Origin: JAEUJZ01 sp964460115
GTDB taxonomy: Bacteria > Myxococcota_A > Polyangia > Palsa-1104 > JAEUJZ01
Reading direction: 5' to 3'
NCBI GenBank assembly: GCA_964460115.1
Contig: CAYWPR010000030.1
Coordinates: 1 to 64,000, forward strand
Length of the DNA stretch: 64,000 nt
In this document: positions 26,723 to 38,366 of the stretch, piece by piece
Layout of the letters: the number at the start of each line of letters is the position of its first letter
How positions within the stretch are numbered: position 1 is the first letter of the stretch
Position numbers and translations under genes: made by a program
Notes under the pieces: model-generated
What the model was told of the DNA's origin: nothing
The model's input: the letters and a program-made list of their open reading frames with translations, nothing else
Database searches by the model: none

Positions 26723-26728
26723 TATAAT
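26723..26728 (+). promoter_or_regulatory. Perfect -10 hexamer upstream of the PafA-like gene
   Basis: TATAAT lies at 26723-26728 in the divergent region, 23 nt before the ATG at 26752. The -35 position (about 26700-26705) is poor, so this promoter may need an activator. Confidence 0.4.
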
Positions 26729-26751
26729 CAGCAGATTGGGTATGAATTTTA

Positions 26752-28572
26752 ATGCAGCACCGTAGTTCGCTTTTCGTCGGGAACTTACTTTTCATTCTCA
26801 CCTATTTGGGTGGAATGTCCGATGCGATGGCCAATGGGCCGGCCAAAGCCAAAGGAGAGGCGGCCGGGACGAGGCCAAGACTGCTTTTGGTCGTATCTAT
26901 CGATCAGATGCGCTACGACTACCTCGATCGGTTCACTCGGCTGTTTACCGGGGGCTTTCGCACCCTTTTGCAATCGAGTGCTCTTTTTGAAAATGCGCGT
27001 TACCGTCACGCCAACTGCGAGACCGGGCCCGGCCACGCGGTGATTTTGTCGGGGCGGCACGGCTCGCACTCGGGAATGATCGCCAATACCTGGTACGACC
27101 CGCTTTTGCACAAGGTCGTCAACTTGGTGGAAGATCCGACTCAGTTGCCGATCGGCGGACAGGGCCGGGGGGCCTCACCGGCCAGCTTTTTTGGCTTCAC
27201 CCTGGGCGACATGCTGAAGCAAAAGTCACCCAAGTCCAAGGTGGTGGGCGTGTCGCTCAAAGATCGCGCGGCCATTCTAATGGCCGGCCGTCGCGCCGAT
27301 GCGGCGTACTGGTATGAGACCGCCGAAGGACACTTCATTACCAGCAGTTACTACGTGCGCTCGGTTCCGGCTTGGCTTGAGCGCTGGAATGCGCAGCGCT
27401 ACGTTGATCGTTTTGCCGGTGCGCGCTGGAATCGGCTGCTTTCTGATGTGCAGCTTTACGATCGTTACGCCGGAAAAGATGCCATCGAAGGTGAATGGGA
27501 TCGCAAAGACATCGTTTTTCCGCACGTCCTGCGCGGAGCCCCGCCGCAAAAAGAATTCTACGACGACTTTCGTCGCACGCCGATGGCCGATGAAATGACG
27601 CTGAGCGTCGCCCTAGAGGCCATGACCGCGCACGAGCTAGGCACCGACGACGACACCGACATACTGGCGATTGGCTTTTCCGCGACCGACATCATTGGAC
27701 ATACCTACGGCGCCGACAGCCACGAGATGATGGATCAATTTCTGCGCCTGGATCTGACCCTGCAGCGGCTGTTTAGCGAAGTGGACAAGCGCATTGGCCT
27801 AAACCACACCCTGGTGGTGCTAACTGCCGATCACGGCTCGCAGCCGCTTGTCGAAGTGCTGCAATCGCGGGGCTTGCAAGCCAAGCGCATTCATCCAAAG
27901 CAGCTAGACACGATTTTTGCAGAAGCCCTAGAGAAGCGTTTTCCCGGCGCCAAAGGGCTCATTTCCTACTTTGATCCACCGAATTTTTTTGTGAATGAGG
28001 AAAACGTCCGCAAGCAAAATCTTCGCTTGGAAGATGTGACCACGGCCATGGTGCAAGCGCTGCGCGACTCTGGCCTGGTCGATGCGGTCTACACCAAGGC
28101 GGATTTTTTAAAATCGCCGCCATCGGGCGATCCTTATTTTTCGCTGTTTCAGAATTCGTTTTTCGAGCCCCGCAGCGGTCACGTCATGGCGCGGATGAAG
28201 CCCTTTGTCTATGTAGACGACCGTCCGGGCGGGACCGGTCACGGCACACCTTATGAATATGATCGCCATGTTCCGATCTTTTTTCTGGGCCCGCAGGTTA
28301 AGCCCGGACACTACGCCGAGGCGTGCGGCCCCGAAGACATCGCGCCGACCCTAGGGCGGCTTTTAGGGTTTGAATATCCGCGCGAATACGATGCGCGGCT
28401 GCTTGTGGAAATGCTGACTCCGGCGGCACTCGCCAACATTCCGACAAGCGAAGGCAGCGAATTCAGCCACGATGTCGGCAAAGGCTATGCCCCAGGGGCC
28501 CAAAAGCCTGCGGCGCCACCGGCCAAACCGGCAGAGCCGCCCGCCGGAAAAAAGCCGACTCAAGCCAAGTGA
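26752..28572 (+). CDS. pafA: PafA-like alkaline phosphatase superfamily protein
   Basis: A 606-residue exported phosphomonoesterase-type enzyme. A hydrophobic signal sequence (about 1-27) precedes the metal-binding segment VVSIDQMRYDYLDR with D51. The nucleophile is T91 in NCETGPGHAVILSG, as in PafA, where Thr replaces the Ser of classical enzymes. Further metal ligands lie in GFSATDIIGHTYG and LTADHGSQP, and in the late GTGHGTPYEYDRHVP. The Ala/Pro/Lys-rich tail is not part of the fold. The 3' end overlaps the convergent ABC gene by 13 bp. Phosphate scavenging is the likely role. Confidence 0.88.
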   Translation: MQHRSSLFVGNLLFILTYLGGMSDAMANGPAKAKGEAAGTRPRLLLVVSIDQMRYDYLDRFTRLFTGGFRTLLQSSALFENARYRHANCETGPGHAVILSGRHGSHSGMIANTWYDPLLHKVVNLVEDPTQLPIGGQGRGASPASFFGFTLGDMLKQKSPKSKVVGVSLKDRAAILMAGRRADAAYWYETAEGHFITSSYYVRSVPAWLERWNAQRYVDRFAGARWNRLLSDVQLYDRYAGKDAIEGEWDRKDIVFPHVLRGAPPQKEFYDDFRRTPMADEMTLSVALEAMTAHELGTDDDTDILAIGFSATDIIGHTYGADSHEMMDQFLRLDLTLQRLFSEVDKRIGLNHTLVVLTADHGSQPLVEVLQSRGLQAKRIHPKQLDTIFAEALEKRFPGAKGLISYFDPPNFFVNEENVRKQNLRLEDVTTAMVQALRDSGLVDAVYTKADFLKSPPSGDPYFSLFQNSFFEPRSGHVMARMKPFVYVDDRPGGTGHGTPYEYDRHVPIFFLGPQVKPGHYAEACGPEDIAPTLGRLLGFEYPREYDARLLVEMLTPAALANIPTSEGSEFSHDVGKGYAPGAQKPAAPPAKPAEPPAGKKPTQAK

Positions 28573-29663
28573 CAGGCGACTTGATGCGGACGGCCCAAAG
28601 GCGCAGTTTCGCCTGGCAACGTACGCAAAGCCGGCGTCGCTTCTCGGCACACCGCGGGTCGTCCGGATTCGACATAGCGCGCGCAGCGCGGGTGAAAGGC
28701 GCAGCCGGTCGGCGGATCACTAGGCGAAGGTGGTTCGCCATATAGCAAGAGCTTGCGCCGCTCTGCCTGTGAAGGAGTTTCGCGCGAACGGCGGCCGATT
28801 TCGACGGGTCCTGTGCGCAGCGCTTGGGGCGGCTCGAGCACCGAGGCCAAAAGCGCCGCGGTATACGGGTGATGCGAGGACTTATAAAGCGCCTCGGTGG
28901 CAGCCATTTCAACGATGCGCCCCAAATACATGACCGCGACGGTATCGCACAGGTGTTCTACCACCCGCAGATCATGCGAGATGAACAGATAGGTCAGCCG
29001 CTGTTGCGCCTGTATGTCCTGTAGCAGGTTGACAATTTGCGCTTGAATCGACACATCAAGAGCACTGACCGGTTCATCCGCGACGATAAAACGTGGCTTT
29101 ACGGCCAACGCTCGAGCAATGCCTATACGCTGACGCTGCCCGCCGGAAAACTCATGCGGATAACGCCGCTGGCTACCTGCCGGCAGTCCCACCTGATCGA
29201 GCAGCTTTAAAACAGCGGCTTGTTCCTCGGCAGCGCGGGCCTTGCCGCGGCCGGTCAAAAGGCCATGGATGCGCAGCGGCTCGGCCAAAATGTCACAAAC
29301 CCGCATCCGCGGATTGAGCGATCCGTATGGATCCTGAAATACCATCTGTGCAGTGCGTCGAAAACGCCGCAGCTCGCGTGCAGAAAGCGCGGTAAGCTCG
29401 GTGCCGCCCACATAAATTTCGCCGGCGGTGGGTTCGATAAGCCGCAGCAAAGTTCGCCCCAAGGTGGACTTGCCGCATCCCGATTCGCCGACAAGCCCCA
29501 GATTCTCGCCATCGCGTATGCAAAACGAAACGCTGTCGAGCGCTCGAACAATCTGCGCCGCCCCGCGAAACCCTTTGCGGCCCAGTGGATAGTGCTTGCT
29601 AAGTCCGCGAACTTCGACAAGCGCCACGTCGGGCGCCGCGGCAAGAACGGAGGCCCAGCTCAT
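28560..29663 (-). CDS. oppF: Oligopeptide/dipeptide ABC transporter ATPase, OppF-like
   Basis: A 367-residue ATPase, second of a pair. It has Walker A GESGCGKSTLGRTLL, the Q-loop MVFQDPYGSLNPRM, signature FSGGQRQRIGIARAL, Walker B FIVADEPVSALDVS, and the C-terminal oligopeptide-transporter extension GCAFHPRCARYVES with conserved Cys residues. The ATG at 29663 overlaps the stop of the upstream partner as ATGA, so translation is coupled. A longer frame (to 29810) lies inside the partner gene and was rejected. No permease or binding-protein gene is in the window. Confidence 0.9.
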   Translation of the reverse strand: MSWASVLAAAPDVALVEVRGLSKHYPLGRKGFRGAAQIVRALDSVSFCIRDGENLGLVGESGCGKSTLGRTLLRLIEPTAGEIYVGGTELTALSARELRRFRRTAQMVFQDPYGSLNPRMRVCDILAEPLRIHGLLTGRGKARAAEEQAAVLKLLDQVGLPAGSQRRYPHEFSGGQRQRIGIARALAVKPRFIVADEPVSALDVSIQAQIVNLLQDIQAQQRLTYLFISHDLRVVEHLCDTVAVMYLGRIVEMAATEALYKSSHHPYTAALLASVLEPPQALRTGPVEIGRRSRETPSQAERRKLLLYGEPPSPSDPPTGCAFHPRCARYVESGRPAVCREATPALRTLPGETAPLGRPHQVACHLA

Positions 29664-30730
29664 GTCGTTCCTTGGCCTTGGCCCTGGTCTGCGGCGCGAA
29701 GATCGGCGTCGGTGGCAGCCAGAAGCGGAAAATGACAGCGCACGCGATGCTGCGCTTCTTGCGGCATTTGCGCCCCCAGCGCCCGCAGCTTCGGAGCTTC
29801 GGCGCGACAACGCTCTGCCACAAAAGGGCAGCGATCGGCGAAGCGGCAGCCACTTGGCATTTCGAAAGGCCGCGGCACGCGGCCGGGAATTTCGCGCAGA
29901 CGCTCGTGCCGCACGCCTAGCCGAGGCAAAGCAGAAAGCAAGCCCGCGGTATACGGATGCGCCGGCGTGCGAAACAGCGCTGCCGACGGTGCCGCTTCGA
30001 CGATCTGCCCAGCATACATCACTGCGACATACTGGCAGACGGTGGCGACGACCCCCAAATCGTGACTGATAAGCAGCATGGACATGCCAAGCTCAGCGCG
30101 CAGCCGTCCAAGCAGTTCCAGAATCTGCGCCTGCGTAGTCACATCAAGCGCCGTGGTTGGTTCGTCGGCAATGATCAGATCCGGCCGACAAGACAGGGCC
30201 ATGGCGATCATCACTCGCTGACGCTGTCCGCCCGACAACTGGTGCGGATAGTCCTTGGCCCGCCGAGCCGCATCCGGAACGCCCACAAGATCCAAAAGCT
30301 CGACGGCACGCGCCAAGCCTTCGCGGCGGGAAAGCGGCAGATGGGCGCGCAATGCCTCGCCCAGTTGATCGCCAATGGCAAAAACCGGGTTTAGGGCGCT
30401 CATCGGCTCTTGAAAAATCATGGCAATGCGACCGCCACGAATTTCGCGCAGGGCTTGCGCTGAAAGCTTCAGAATGTCGATAGGCGCAGACCCGGGTCGC
30501 GCAAAAATGACTTCGCCGCTGTCGATGCGTGCCGGCGGCTCGGGCAACAAGCGCAAAATCGACAGCGCCGTCACCGATTTGCCCGATCCCGATTCTCCGA
30601 CAAGCCCCACAGTACTGCGCGGCGGCACCGTCAGAGATACCCCATCCACGGCGCGCGGATAGGTTCTGGCGCGGCCCACGCCAGTTTGAAAGCTTATCGC
30701 CAAGTCGGAAATGGCCAAGACTGGCTGCAT
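29660..30730 (-). CDS. oppD: Oligopeptide/dipeptide ABC transporter ATPase, OppD-like
   Basis: A 356-residue ATPase, first gene of the pair. Walker A is GESGSGKSVTALSIL, the Q-loop region MIFQEPMSALNPV, signature LSGGQRQRVMIAMAL, Walker B LIIADEPTTALDVT, and the C-terminal FeS-like Cys region GCRFADRCPFVAERC of the peptide/nickel family. With OppF it would power uptake of peptides. The membrane subunits and solute-binding protein must be encoded elsewhere. It is divergent from pspA. Confidence 0.9.
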   Translation of the reverse strand: MQPVLAISDLAISFQTGVGRARTYPRAVDGVSLTVPPRSTVGLVGESGSGKSVTALSILRLLPEPPARIDSGEVIFARPGSAPIDILKLSAQALREIRGGRIAMIFQEPMSALNPVFAIGDQLGEALRAHLPLSRREGLARAVELLDLVGVPDAARRAKDYPHQLSGGQRQRVMIAMALSCRPDLIIADEPTTALDVTTQAQILELLGRLRAELGMSMLLISHDLGVVATVCQYVAVMYAGQIVEAAPSAALFRTPAHPYTAGLLSALPRLGVRHERLREIPGRVPRPFEMPSGCRFADRCPFVAERCRAEAPKLRALGAQMPQEAQHRVRCHFPLLAATDADLRAADQGQGQGTT

Positions 30731-30862
30731 TCAGCGTGAAGATGCATTGGATCGAGGCAATGGTCAATAAAGGGGCTTTATAAATTCTGCCATCGTTGCC
30801 TCACGAGCGCCCGAGGGCCCCCCCCTAAAATGCCCCCGCAAAGAACGTGTACACTTTGAAGC

Positions 30863-31600
30863 ATGTCGATACTTGAGCGCTTCTCAAACCTCGTCAAATC
30901 CAACCTCAATGCGGCGGTGGACAAGCTATCCGATCCAGCCAAGGAGGTCGATCTGCTAATCACCGATATGGAAGAGGAGATTAAGAAGCTGCGCGTCGAG
31001 CTTCGCGATCAGATCGTTCATGAAAAGCTGGCGCAAAAGAAGGTGGATGAGGCCTATCGCAACGTCCAAAAATGGCAGGAGCACGCCGAGCGGGCGGTGC
31101 GCGCCGGCGACGATGAGCTGGCCAAAGAAGCGCTGACCCGGCAGGCAGAAGCCGAAAAGAAGCTGGAGGCGGCAGAAAGTGTGCTGACCGAGCATTCGCG
31201 CGCGGTGGCCAAGATGCACGCCGATTTGAAAACTGGAGAAGCCAAGCTCAGCGAGATCAAAAGCAAGCGCGAGCCGCTAAAAGCGCGAGCCCGCGCCGCG
31301 CAAAAACAAACTGGCGGTGGCGGCGGCACGGCCTTCGATCGTTTTCAGAGCCTGCTTAGCGAAATCGAAGACAAAGAAAATCAGGCAGCGGCCATGGCCG
31401 AAATCGAACCCGAACTTGGTGCCGCAGCGCAGGATGAACGCGATCAAAAGACCAATCAGCGCTTTGATCGCTTGCTTGCAGACAGCGCATCGGGCGCGAG
31501 CAAAGGATCTGGAGGCCGCGGATCTTTGCAAAATGCTGAGATGGAAGGGCGTCTGGCGGCGCTCAAGGCCAAGCTGGACAAGCCCGGCGGAGGCGACTAA
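30863..31600 (+). CDS. pspA: PspA/IM30 family membrane-stress protein
   Basis: A 245-residue phage-shock-type protein. The N-terminal amphipathic helix (ILERFSNLVKSNLNAAVDKL) would dock to the membrane. A long coiled coil (about 28-150) with the family's LRDQIVHEKLAQKKVDEAYRN segment forms the scaffold. The C-terminus is Gly/Ser-rich. By family it stabilises damaged inner membranes by oligomerising on them. No sigma-54 site was found upstream. The next gene, an ECF sigma factor, starts 18 bp downstream, which suggests the module may respond to envelope stress. Confidence 0.92.
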   Translation: MSILERFSNLVKSNLNAAVDKLSDPAKEVDLLITDMEEEIKKLRVELRDQIVHEKLAQKKVDEAYRNVQKWQEHAERAVRAGDDELAKEALTRQAEAEKKLEAAESVLTEHSRAVAKMHADLKTGEAKLSEIKSKREPLKARARAAQKQTGGGGGTAFDRFQSLLSEIEDKENQAAAMAEIEPELGAAAQDERDQKTNQRFDRLLADSASGASKGSGGRGSLQNAEMEGRLAALKAKLDKPGGGD

Positions 31601-31612
31601 CCTTTTAAGGTT
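31599..31612 (+). promoter_or_regulatory. Hairpin over the ribosome site of the ECF sigma gene
   Basis: AACCTT-TT-AAGGTT is a perfect 6-bp stem beginning in the pspA stop codon. Its right arm contains the AAGG that lies 8 nt before the sigma-factor ATG, so folding would mask ribosome binding. Confidence 0.5.
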
Positions 31613-31618
31613 ACTTTC

Positions 31619-32302
31619 ATGAGTAAGCCACGCCGTCCGTTGCCATCTGACAGCGCTAGCGAACCTCGCGCTAGTTCATCGACAAATGGAGCCACGGCGG
31701 CGCTCGCCCGGGCGCATCATCCGCGGCTGTTTGTATGCGCCTATCAGCTTCTGGGCGATCCGCAAGCGGCAGAGCAGGTCGTGTCCGAAACGCTACACCA
31801 CGCTGTAGCTCACGGCATTGGGTCGTCCGAGCCAGGTCAAGCGGCAAACGGTTTGACGCCAAAAGAGCTCGAGCGCCTGCTCATACAAGCGGTGATGCAA
31901 CACCTAAAGGCTGCGCCCGCGGCGCCCAGCGACTCGAATCTTCGCGCACTTGGCGATGCAGAATTTGATCGCACCGGCGAGCCATCGGGAACTCGTCAAA
32001 CCGAGCGCACCGCCATGGGCCTTTCGGTCTTGCCCGTTGAAGCACGAGTGCTCGTGATGCTGGTCATCATGCAAGGGCGCTCGCTGTCTGAAGCGGCAGA
32101 GCTTCTACAGAAAAGCGAAGCCTGCTGCCGCTTTCTGCTGAACCATGGTCGCAAGCTGCTGCGCCGGGTCTTGCAGCGCGATTTGCTTTGCGGCGATGGC
32201 CCAGATTGCAGCGATGGCCCACATAGCCAAGCGGTTCGCGGGGGAGGAACCACAACGCTTTATGACCTGCGCCGAAACAAGAAGGCAATTGCCCGAGCCT
32301 GA
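31619..32302 (+). CDS. ECF-type sigma-70 family protein
   Basis: A 227-residue protein with sigma region 2 (about 29-62, HHPRLFVCAYQLLGDPQAAEQVV) and region 4 (about 138-187, LPVEARVLVMLVIMQGRSLSEAAELL). The region 2 to 4 linker is long (about 75 residues) and region 2 lacks a clear 2.3/2.4 core, so promoter melting could be altered. The last 41 nt overlap a zinc-finger anti-sigma gene, the standard arrangement for an ECF/anti-sigma pair. About 35 residues after region 4 are Gly- and basic-rich. Confidence 0.75.
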   Translation: MSKPRRPLPSDSASEPRASSSTNGATAALARAHHPRLFVCAYQLLGDPQAAEQVVSETLHHAVAHGIGSSEPGQAANGLTPKELERLLIQAVMQHLKAAPAAPSDSNLRALGDAEFDRTGEPSGTRQTERTAMGLSVLPVEARVLVMLVIMQGRSLSEAAELLQKSEACCRFLLNHGRKLLRRVLQRDLLCGDGPDCSDGPHSQAVRGGGTTTLYDLRRNKKAIARA

Positions 32303-32678
32303 ACCGGCTTTGGCCGACAAGGTGAATGCCCATTTGCAAAATTGCTCGCCCTGTCGCAGCGAATGCGAGGCCCTCAAAGAAGTCGACAGGCGACTTGTGT
32401 GTCTGGGCGCGGATATGTCCGCGGCAGCGCTAGCAGCGATGCCGGCAGCATTGCCGATTTCGGCGCCTCCGCCCCCGCCTAAGCCAGCGCTGGCCGCTAG
32501 CCCGCCTTTGGCAGCGCCCCTTGAACCCAAAAAGCTGCCGCATCCTTTGCAGTCCGATTCCAATCTGAAAGCGGCGAACTCCGCAGGGATGGGCGCAACA
32601 ATGCCGCGGCTGGTCATTGGCCTCGGCGTGTTTTTGACGCTGTGTTTGCTTTTTTCGCTCGTTTACTTTCGCCATTAA
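32262..32678 (+). CDS. Membrane zinc-finger anti-sigma factor
   Basis: A 138-residue protein overlapping the sigma gene by 41 nt. It has the zinc-binding anti-sigma signature HLQNCSPC (HxxxCxxC) near residue 24, a Pro/Ala-rich linker and one C-terminal membrane segment (VIGLGVFLTLCLLFSLVYF). It would hold the sigma factor at the inner membrane until a signal releases it. The ATG at 32262 (MTCAET) is preferred to the upstream in-frame ATG at 32145; GGAGG is about 14 nt upstream. Confidence 0.8.
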   Translation: MTCAETRRQLPEPEPALADKVNAHLQNCSPCRSECEALKEVDRRLVCLGADMSAAALAAMPAALPISAPPPPPKPALAASPPLAAPLEPKKLPHPLQSDSNLKAANSAGMGATMPRLVIGLGVFLTLCLLFSLVYFRH

Positions 32679-32910
32679 AGAAGTAAGCAGCCAAGTATTT
32701 TCGTTGCTTTTCGAGGCAAACTCGGCTGAGGTAATCATTCTGATACCTGAGGCGCTTGTCCCTGCCACCTCATCCAGCCGATTCGGATGAGCGTTTCATG
32801 GGGATGCCATGCCCTTCTCGGCAAAACCGGATGAGCTGCCGCCACATTCCTTGCGCAGGAATCGAACCGAAACGACCCTGCAGGCCCGACCTACGATAGG
32901 AGTCAAAACC

Positions 32911-33522
32911 GTGGAGCACAGAAATCTCAGACCAAAATTCGCCGCCTTTTTACGTGGCCTGCTGTCGGCCCTGACTGTTTCCTTTTGCGCGCTGAGCTTT
33001 GCTCCCGCGGCGTATGCCGACGAGGCGCCGGCAGCGCCCTGCACCGAGGTCGCCGTCGGCAGCGTGCTAGAAAACGCAACCATTCAAGATGCGAACAAAC
33101 AACCGGCGCAAATTCCCGGCCTGGGCGAGCGGATTCTGCTGATTTTGTACACAGATCCCGATGTCGCCAATCAGAACGATCCATTTGCCGACCAGGTCAA
33201 GGCCCAGAATTTCGATCCGACCTACTTTCAATCGATCGGCATCGCCAACATGGAAGACGCGCCGGCCAAGCCGAACTGGGCCATTCGCATGATCATCCGC
33301 GGCAAGATCAAAAAGTATCAAGTCACGATCCTGACCGACCCCAAGCGCGAACTTATCAAGCAGTGGAAGCTTTGCGACTGCAATGACAAGTCGGTCGTGC
33401 TGCTTATCGGCAAAGATAAGAAACTCAAGTACTTCAAAAAAGGAGCGCTCAGCGCCGACGAAACCCAAGCGGTCATCGCGCAGATGAAGCAGCTTATCGC
33501 CGACACCAAGGGGCAAGGGTAG
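32911..33522 (+). CDS. Exported YtfJ-like thioredoxin-fold protein
   Basis: A 203-residue periplasmic-type protein. A signal peptide runs to about APAAYADEA. The body matches the YtfJ pattern: strand ILLILYTDPDVANQ, then QVKAQNFDPTYFQSIGIANM, then VTILTDPKRELIKQW, a SVVLLIGKDKKLKYFKKGALS strand pair and the closing helix. Two Cys lie in LCDCND, not in a CxxC. The GTG at 32911 is chosen because AGGAG lies about 8 nt upstream and the leader then has normal length; an upstream ATG (32809) gives an odd N-terminus. Function unknown. Confidence 0.75.
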   Translation: MEHRNLRPKFAAFLRGLLSALTVSFCALSFAPAAYADEAPAAPCTEVAVGSVLENATIQDANKQPAQIPGLGERILLILYTDPDVANQNDPFADQVKAQNFDPTYFQSIGIANMEDAPAKPNWAIRMIIRGKIKKYQVTILTDPKRELIKQWKLCDCNDKSVVLLIGKDKKLKYFKKGALSADETQAVIAQMKQLIADTKGQG

Positions 33523-33525
33523 ATC

Positions 33526-33549
33526 TGCGGTCCAGCCGCAAAGCTTTTT
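33526..33549 (+). terminator. Weak intrinsic terminator after the YtfJ-like gene
   Basis: A 5-bp stem TGCGG-TCCAG-CCGCA (33526-33540) is followed by AAGC and five Ts (33545-33549), starting 3 nt after the stop codon. Confidence 0.45.
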
Positions 33550-33737
33550 GACCGTAGTCTGTTCGCGCTTTTTCCTCCGCTACCGCCTTGCCGAAGCACT
33601 TTCAAGGCACTTTCAAAGCATTGCCGAAGGCCGCCCTTCGTCGCGGCGGCCGTCCACATTTACAGAAATAAGCCTGCCCTGGTACGATCCCGTGGGGCGT
33701 TTTTTCGCCCACGTCACGTCACATCACGGGGGGGCAT

Positions 33738-34595
33738 ATGCCTGCAAGAAAGTCAGCTCTGGCGCCAAAAACGCCGACGGCTAAGGGCAAACCTGACAAA
33801 GACCCGGCGGTGCCGCCGCCTATACTTTTGGCGCATGTCTGGGAAAACGACATCGACCTGACCGGCTGGTGGATGAGCGAGAAGCTCGACGGTGTCCGCG
33901 CCTACTGGAACGGAAAAGACTTTGTCTCGCGTCTGGGCAATGTCTATAAAGCTCCGGCCTGGTTCAAACAAGGTCTTCCCGATACGCCGCTCGATGGCGA
34001 ACTGTGGGTCGGACGCAAAAAATTTCAGCGTTGCGTCAGCATCGTGCGCCGTCAAGAAGAGCACGACCAATGGCAAGAAGTGCAGTATCTGGTCTTTGAC
34101 GCGCCGAGTCTGTCTTTGCCGTTTGAAGCACGGCTTTCACATATTCAGAACGACATGAAGGCGCGCGGCCCAAAGTATGCGAGCTACCATCCGCAACAGA
34201 CCTGCCGCGGCACTGCGCATATGCGTGAAGAGCTTGCTCGCGTCGAAGCCCTAGGGGGTGAAGGCTTGATGATGCGCCGGCCCGGTTCTTTGTATGAAGT
34301 CGGGCGCTCGCACAGCTTGCTCAAGGTCAAAAGTTTTTACGATGCCGAGGCCCGCGTCGTCGCGTATCAAGCGGGCACCGGCAAGCATAAAGGTCGGCTG
34401 GGGGCGCTTCTGGTTGAAATGCCCGATGGGACGCGCTTTGCAGTCGGCACCGGGCTTTCAGATGCCGAGCGTCAAAGTCCGCCGCGGCTCGGCAGTATTA
34501 TTACCTACCGCTACCAGGAACTTTCTGAAGGCGGAGTTCCCCGCTTCCCTTCTTATGTCGGCGTCCGACATGACGTGGCCTGGCCATCGCGCTAA
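33738..34595 (+). CDS. Small ATP-dependent DNA ligase (LigE-like)
   Basis: A 285-residue minimal DNA ligase. The adenylation motif SEKLDGVRAYW places the nucleophile at K49, followed by LDGELW, the FDAPS strand, EGLMMRRP (motif IV) and LLKVKSF (motif V). A short OB-fold (about 205-285) ends the protein. There is no Ku-, nuclease- or polymerase-type domain, and no signal peptide, unlike periplasmic LigE enzymes: the N-terminus is Lys/Pro-rich. It would seal nicks in repair alongside the main NAD-dependent ligase. A GGGGGG stretch just before the ATG can act as ribosome site. Confidence 0.85.
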   Translation: MPARKSALAPKTPTAKGKPDKDPAVPPPILLAHVWENDIDLTGWWMSEKLDGVRAYWNGKDFVSRLGNVYKAPAWFKQGLPDTPLDGELWVGRKKFQRCVSIVRRQEEHDQWQEVQYLVFDAPSLSLPFEARLSHIQNDMKARGPKYASYHPQQTCRGTAHMREELARVEALGGEGLMMRRPGSLYEVGRSHSLLKVKSFYDAEARVVAYQAGTGKHKGRLGALLVEMPDGTRFAVGTGLSDAERQSPPRLGSIITYRYQELSEGGVPRFPSYVGVRHDVAWPSR

Positions 34596-34639
34596 ATGCT
34601 TGCTTGCGGCTGTATTTAAATATTTATCCGCAGCCTAAC

Positions 34640-34715
34640 GCTCGATCGACTTGGAACGTTCTCCCTCGAACGCGCGGCAGGCAGCGACAGCCTAATTTAG
34701 AAACCCGTTACAGAG
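34640..34715 (-). terminator. Candidate terminator after the PEGA kinase
   Basis: On the minus strand after the kinase stop, AGGC and GCCT pair across a 7-nt loop (34679-34693). The sequence around it (AAATTAGGC...TCGCTGCCT...CGTTCGA...GAGAA) matches the region after the response regulator at 60-116. No strong U-run follows. Confidence 0.4.
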
Positions 34716-37739
<3,024 letters not shown>

Positions 37740-37922
37740 GTCCTTGGCGCTTCGGGGCGACGTAGGTACTGTCGACTGGGAGCAGACACCAGGGCGACAG
37801 CGGTCGTCCTTTGCCCGTTGCAGTATACGCTCAACGTAGAGGTTAGCATCGCATCATAACCCTGCACAATGAAGAACAAAGTGGGCGCGGCCGATTCGGA
37901 TGTCGGCTAGTATCCTCATCAT

Positions 37923-37958
37923 AAGATTCTTGAGATTCCGGAAATTCCTGAGAATCTT
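37923..37958. promoter_or_regulatory. Imperfect 36-bp palindrome upstream of the DUF2007 gene
   Basis: Perfect 8-bp arms AAGATTCT (37923-37930) and AGAATCTT (37951-37958) surround a TTCCGGAA core (36-43). The structure sits 18 nt before the ATG at 37977 and just before the TTGGAG ribosome site. It may be an operator or an mRNA hairpin for the downstream four-gene run. Confidence 0.5.
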
Positions 37959-37976
37959 CAAGTCTTGGAGGCGAAT

Positions 37977-38336
37977 ATGGCTGATCACCTCGATAAGTTT
38001 GGCTCGGGACGAGGTCCCGGCCGTGTGCAATCTCGTCAGCAAGAAGCGGGCGCGTCTTTCGAGCTTGATCCCGAAAGCCTTGTCGAGATCTACAGGACCG
38101 ACAACGACATTGTCGCGGGGCTTGTCGTTAACGAAATTTTGCGGCCAGCGGGGATTCACGCGGCTTGCCACGATCGCCGTTCGCACAGCATCGTAGCACC
38201 GGCATCGATGCCGGGTGAGATCGGCATCGCTGTGCCCGCCCATCAAGCCGCTGCCGCCCGTCAGCGCCTGGTCGCCGCCCGTCAAGATGGCGTCCTGCAT
38301 AGCGACGGCACGATCATCGAAGCGGATTTGACCTAA
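37977..38336 (+). CDS. DUF2007-type small protein
   Basis: A 119-residue protein. After a basic N-terminal tail of about 30 residues comes a ferredoxin-like alpha/beta domain matching the DUF2007 (putative signal-transducing) pattern: VEIYRTDNDIVAGLVVNEIL, GIHAACHD, the MPGEIGIAVPAHQAAAARQRL end. Its function is not established. The ATG at 37977 has GGAG about 6 nt upstream. It opens a co-directional run with the PPDK-like, P-loop and PP2C genes (gaps 30, 47 and 41 bp). Confidence 0.8.
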   Translation: MADHLDKFGSGRGPGRVQSRQQEAGASFELDPESLVEIYRTDNDIVAGLVVNEILRPAGIHAACHDRRSHSIVAPASMPGEIGIAVPAHQAAAARQRLVAARQDGVLHSDGTIIEADLT

Positions 38337-38366
38337 GCAGCTCGCTGACCTCACACGACGATTTTT

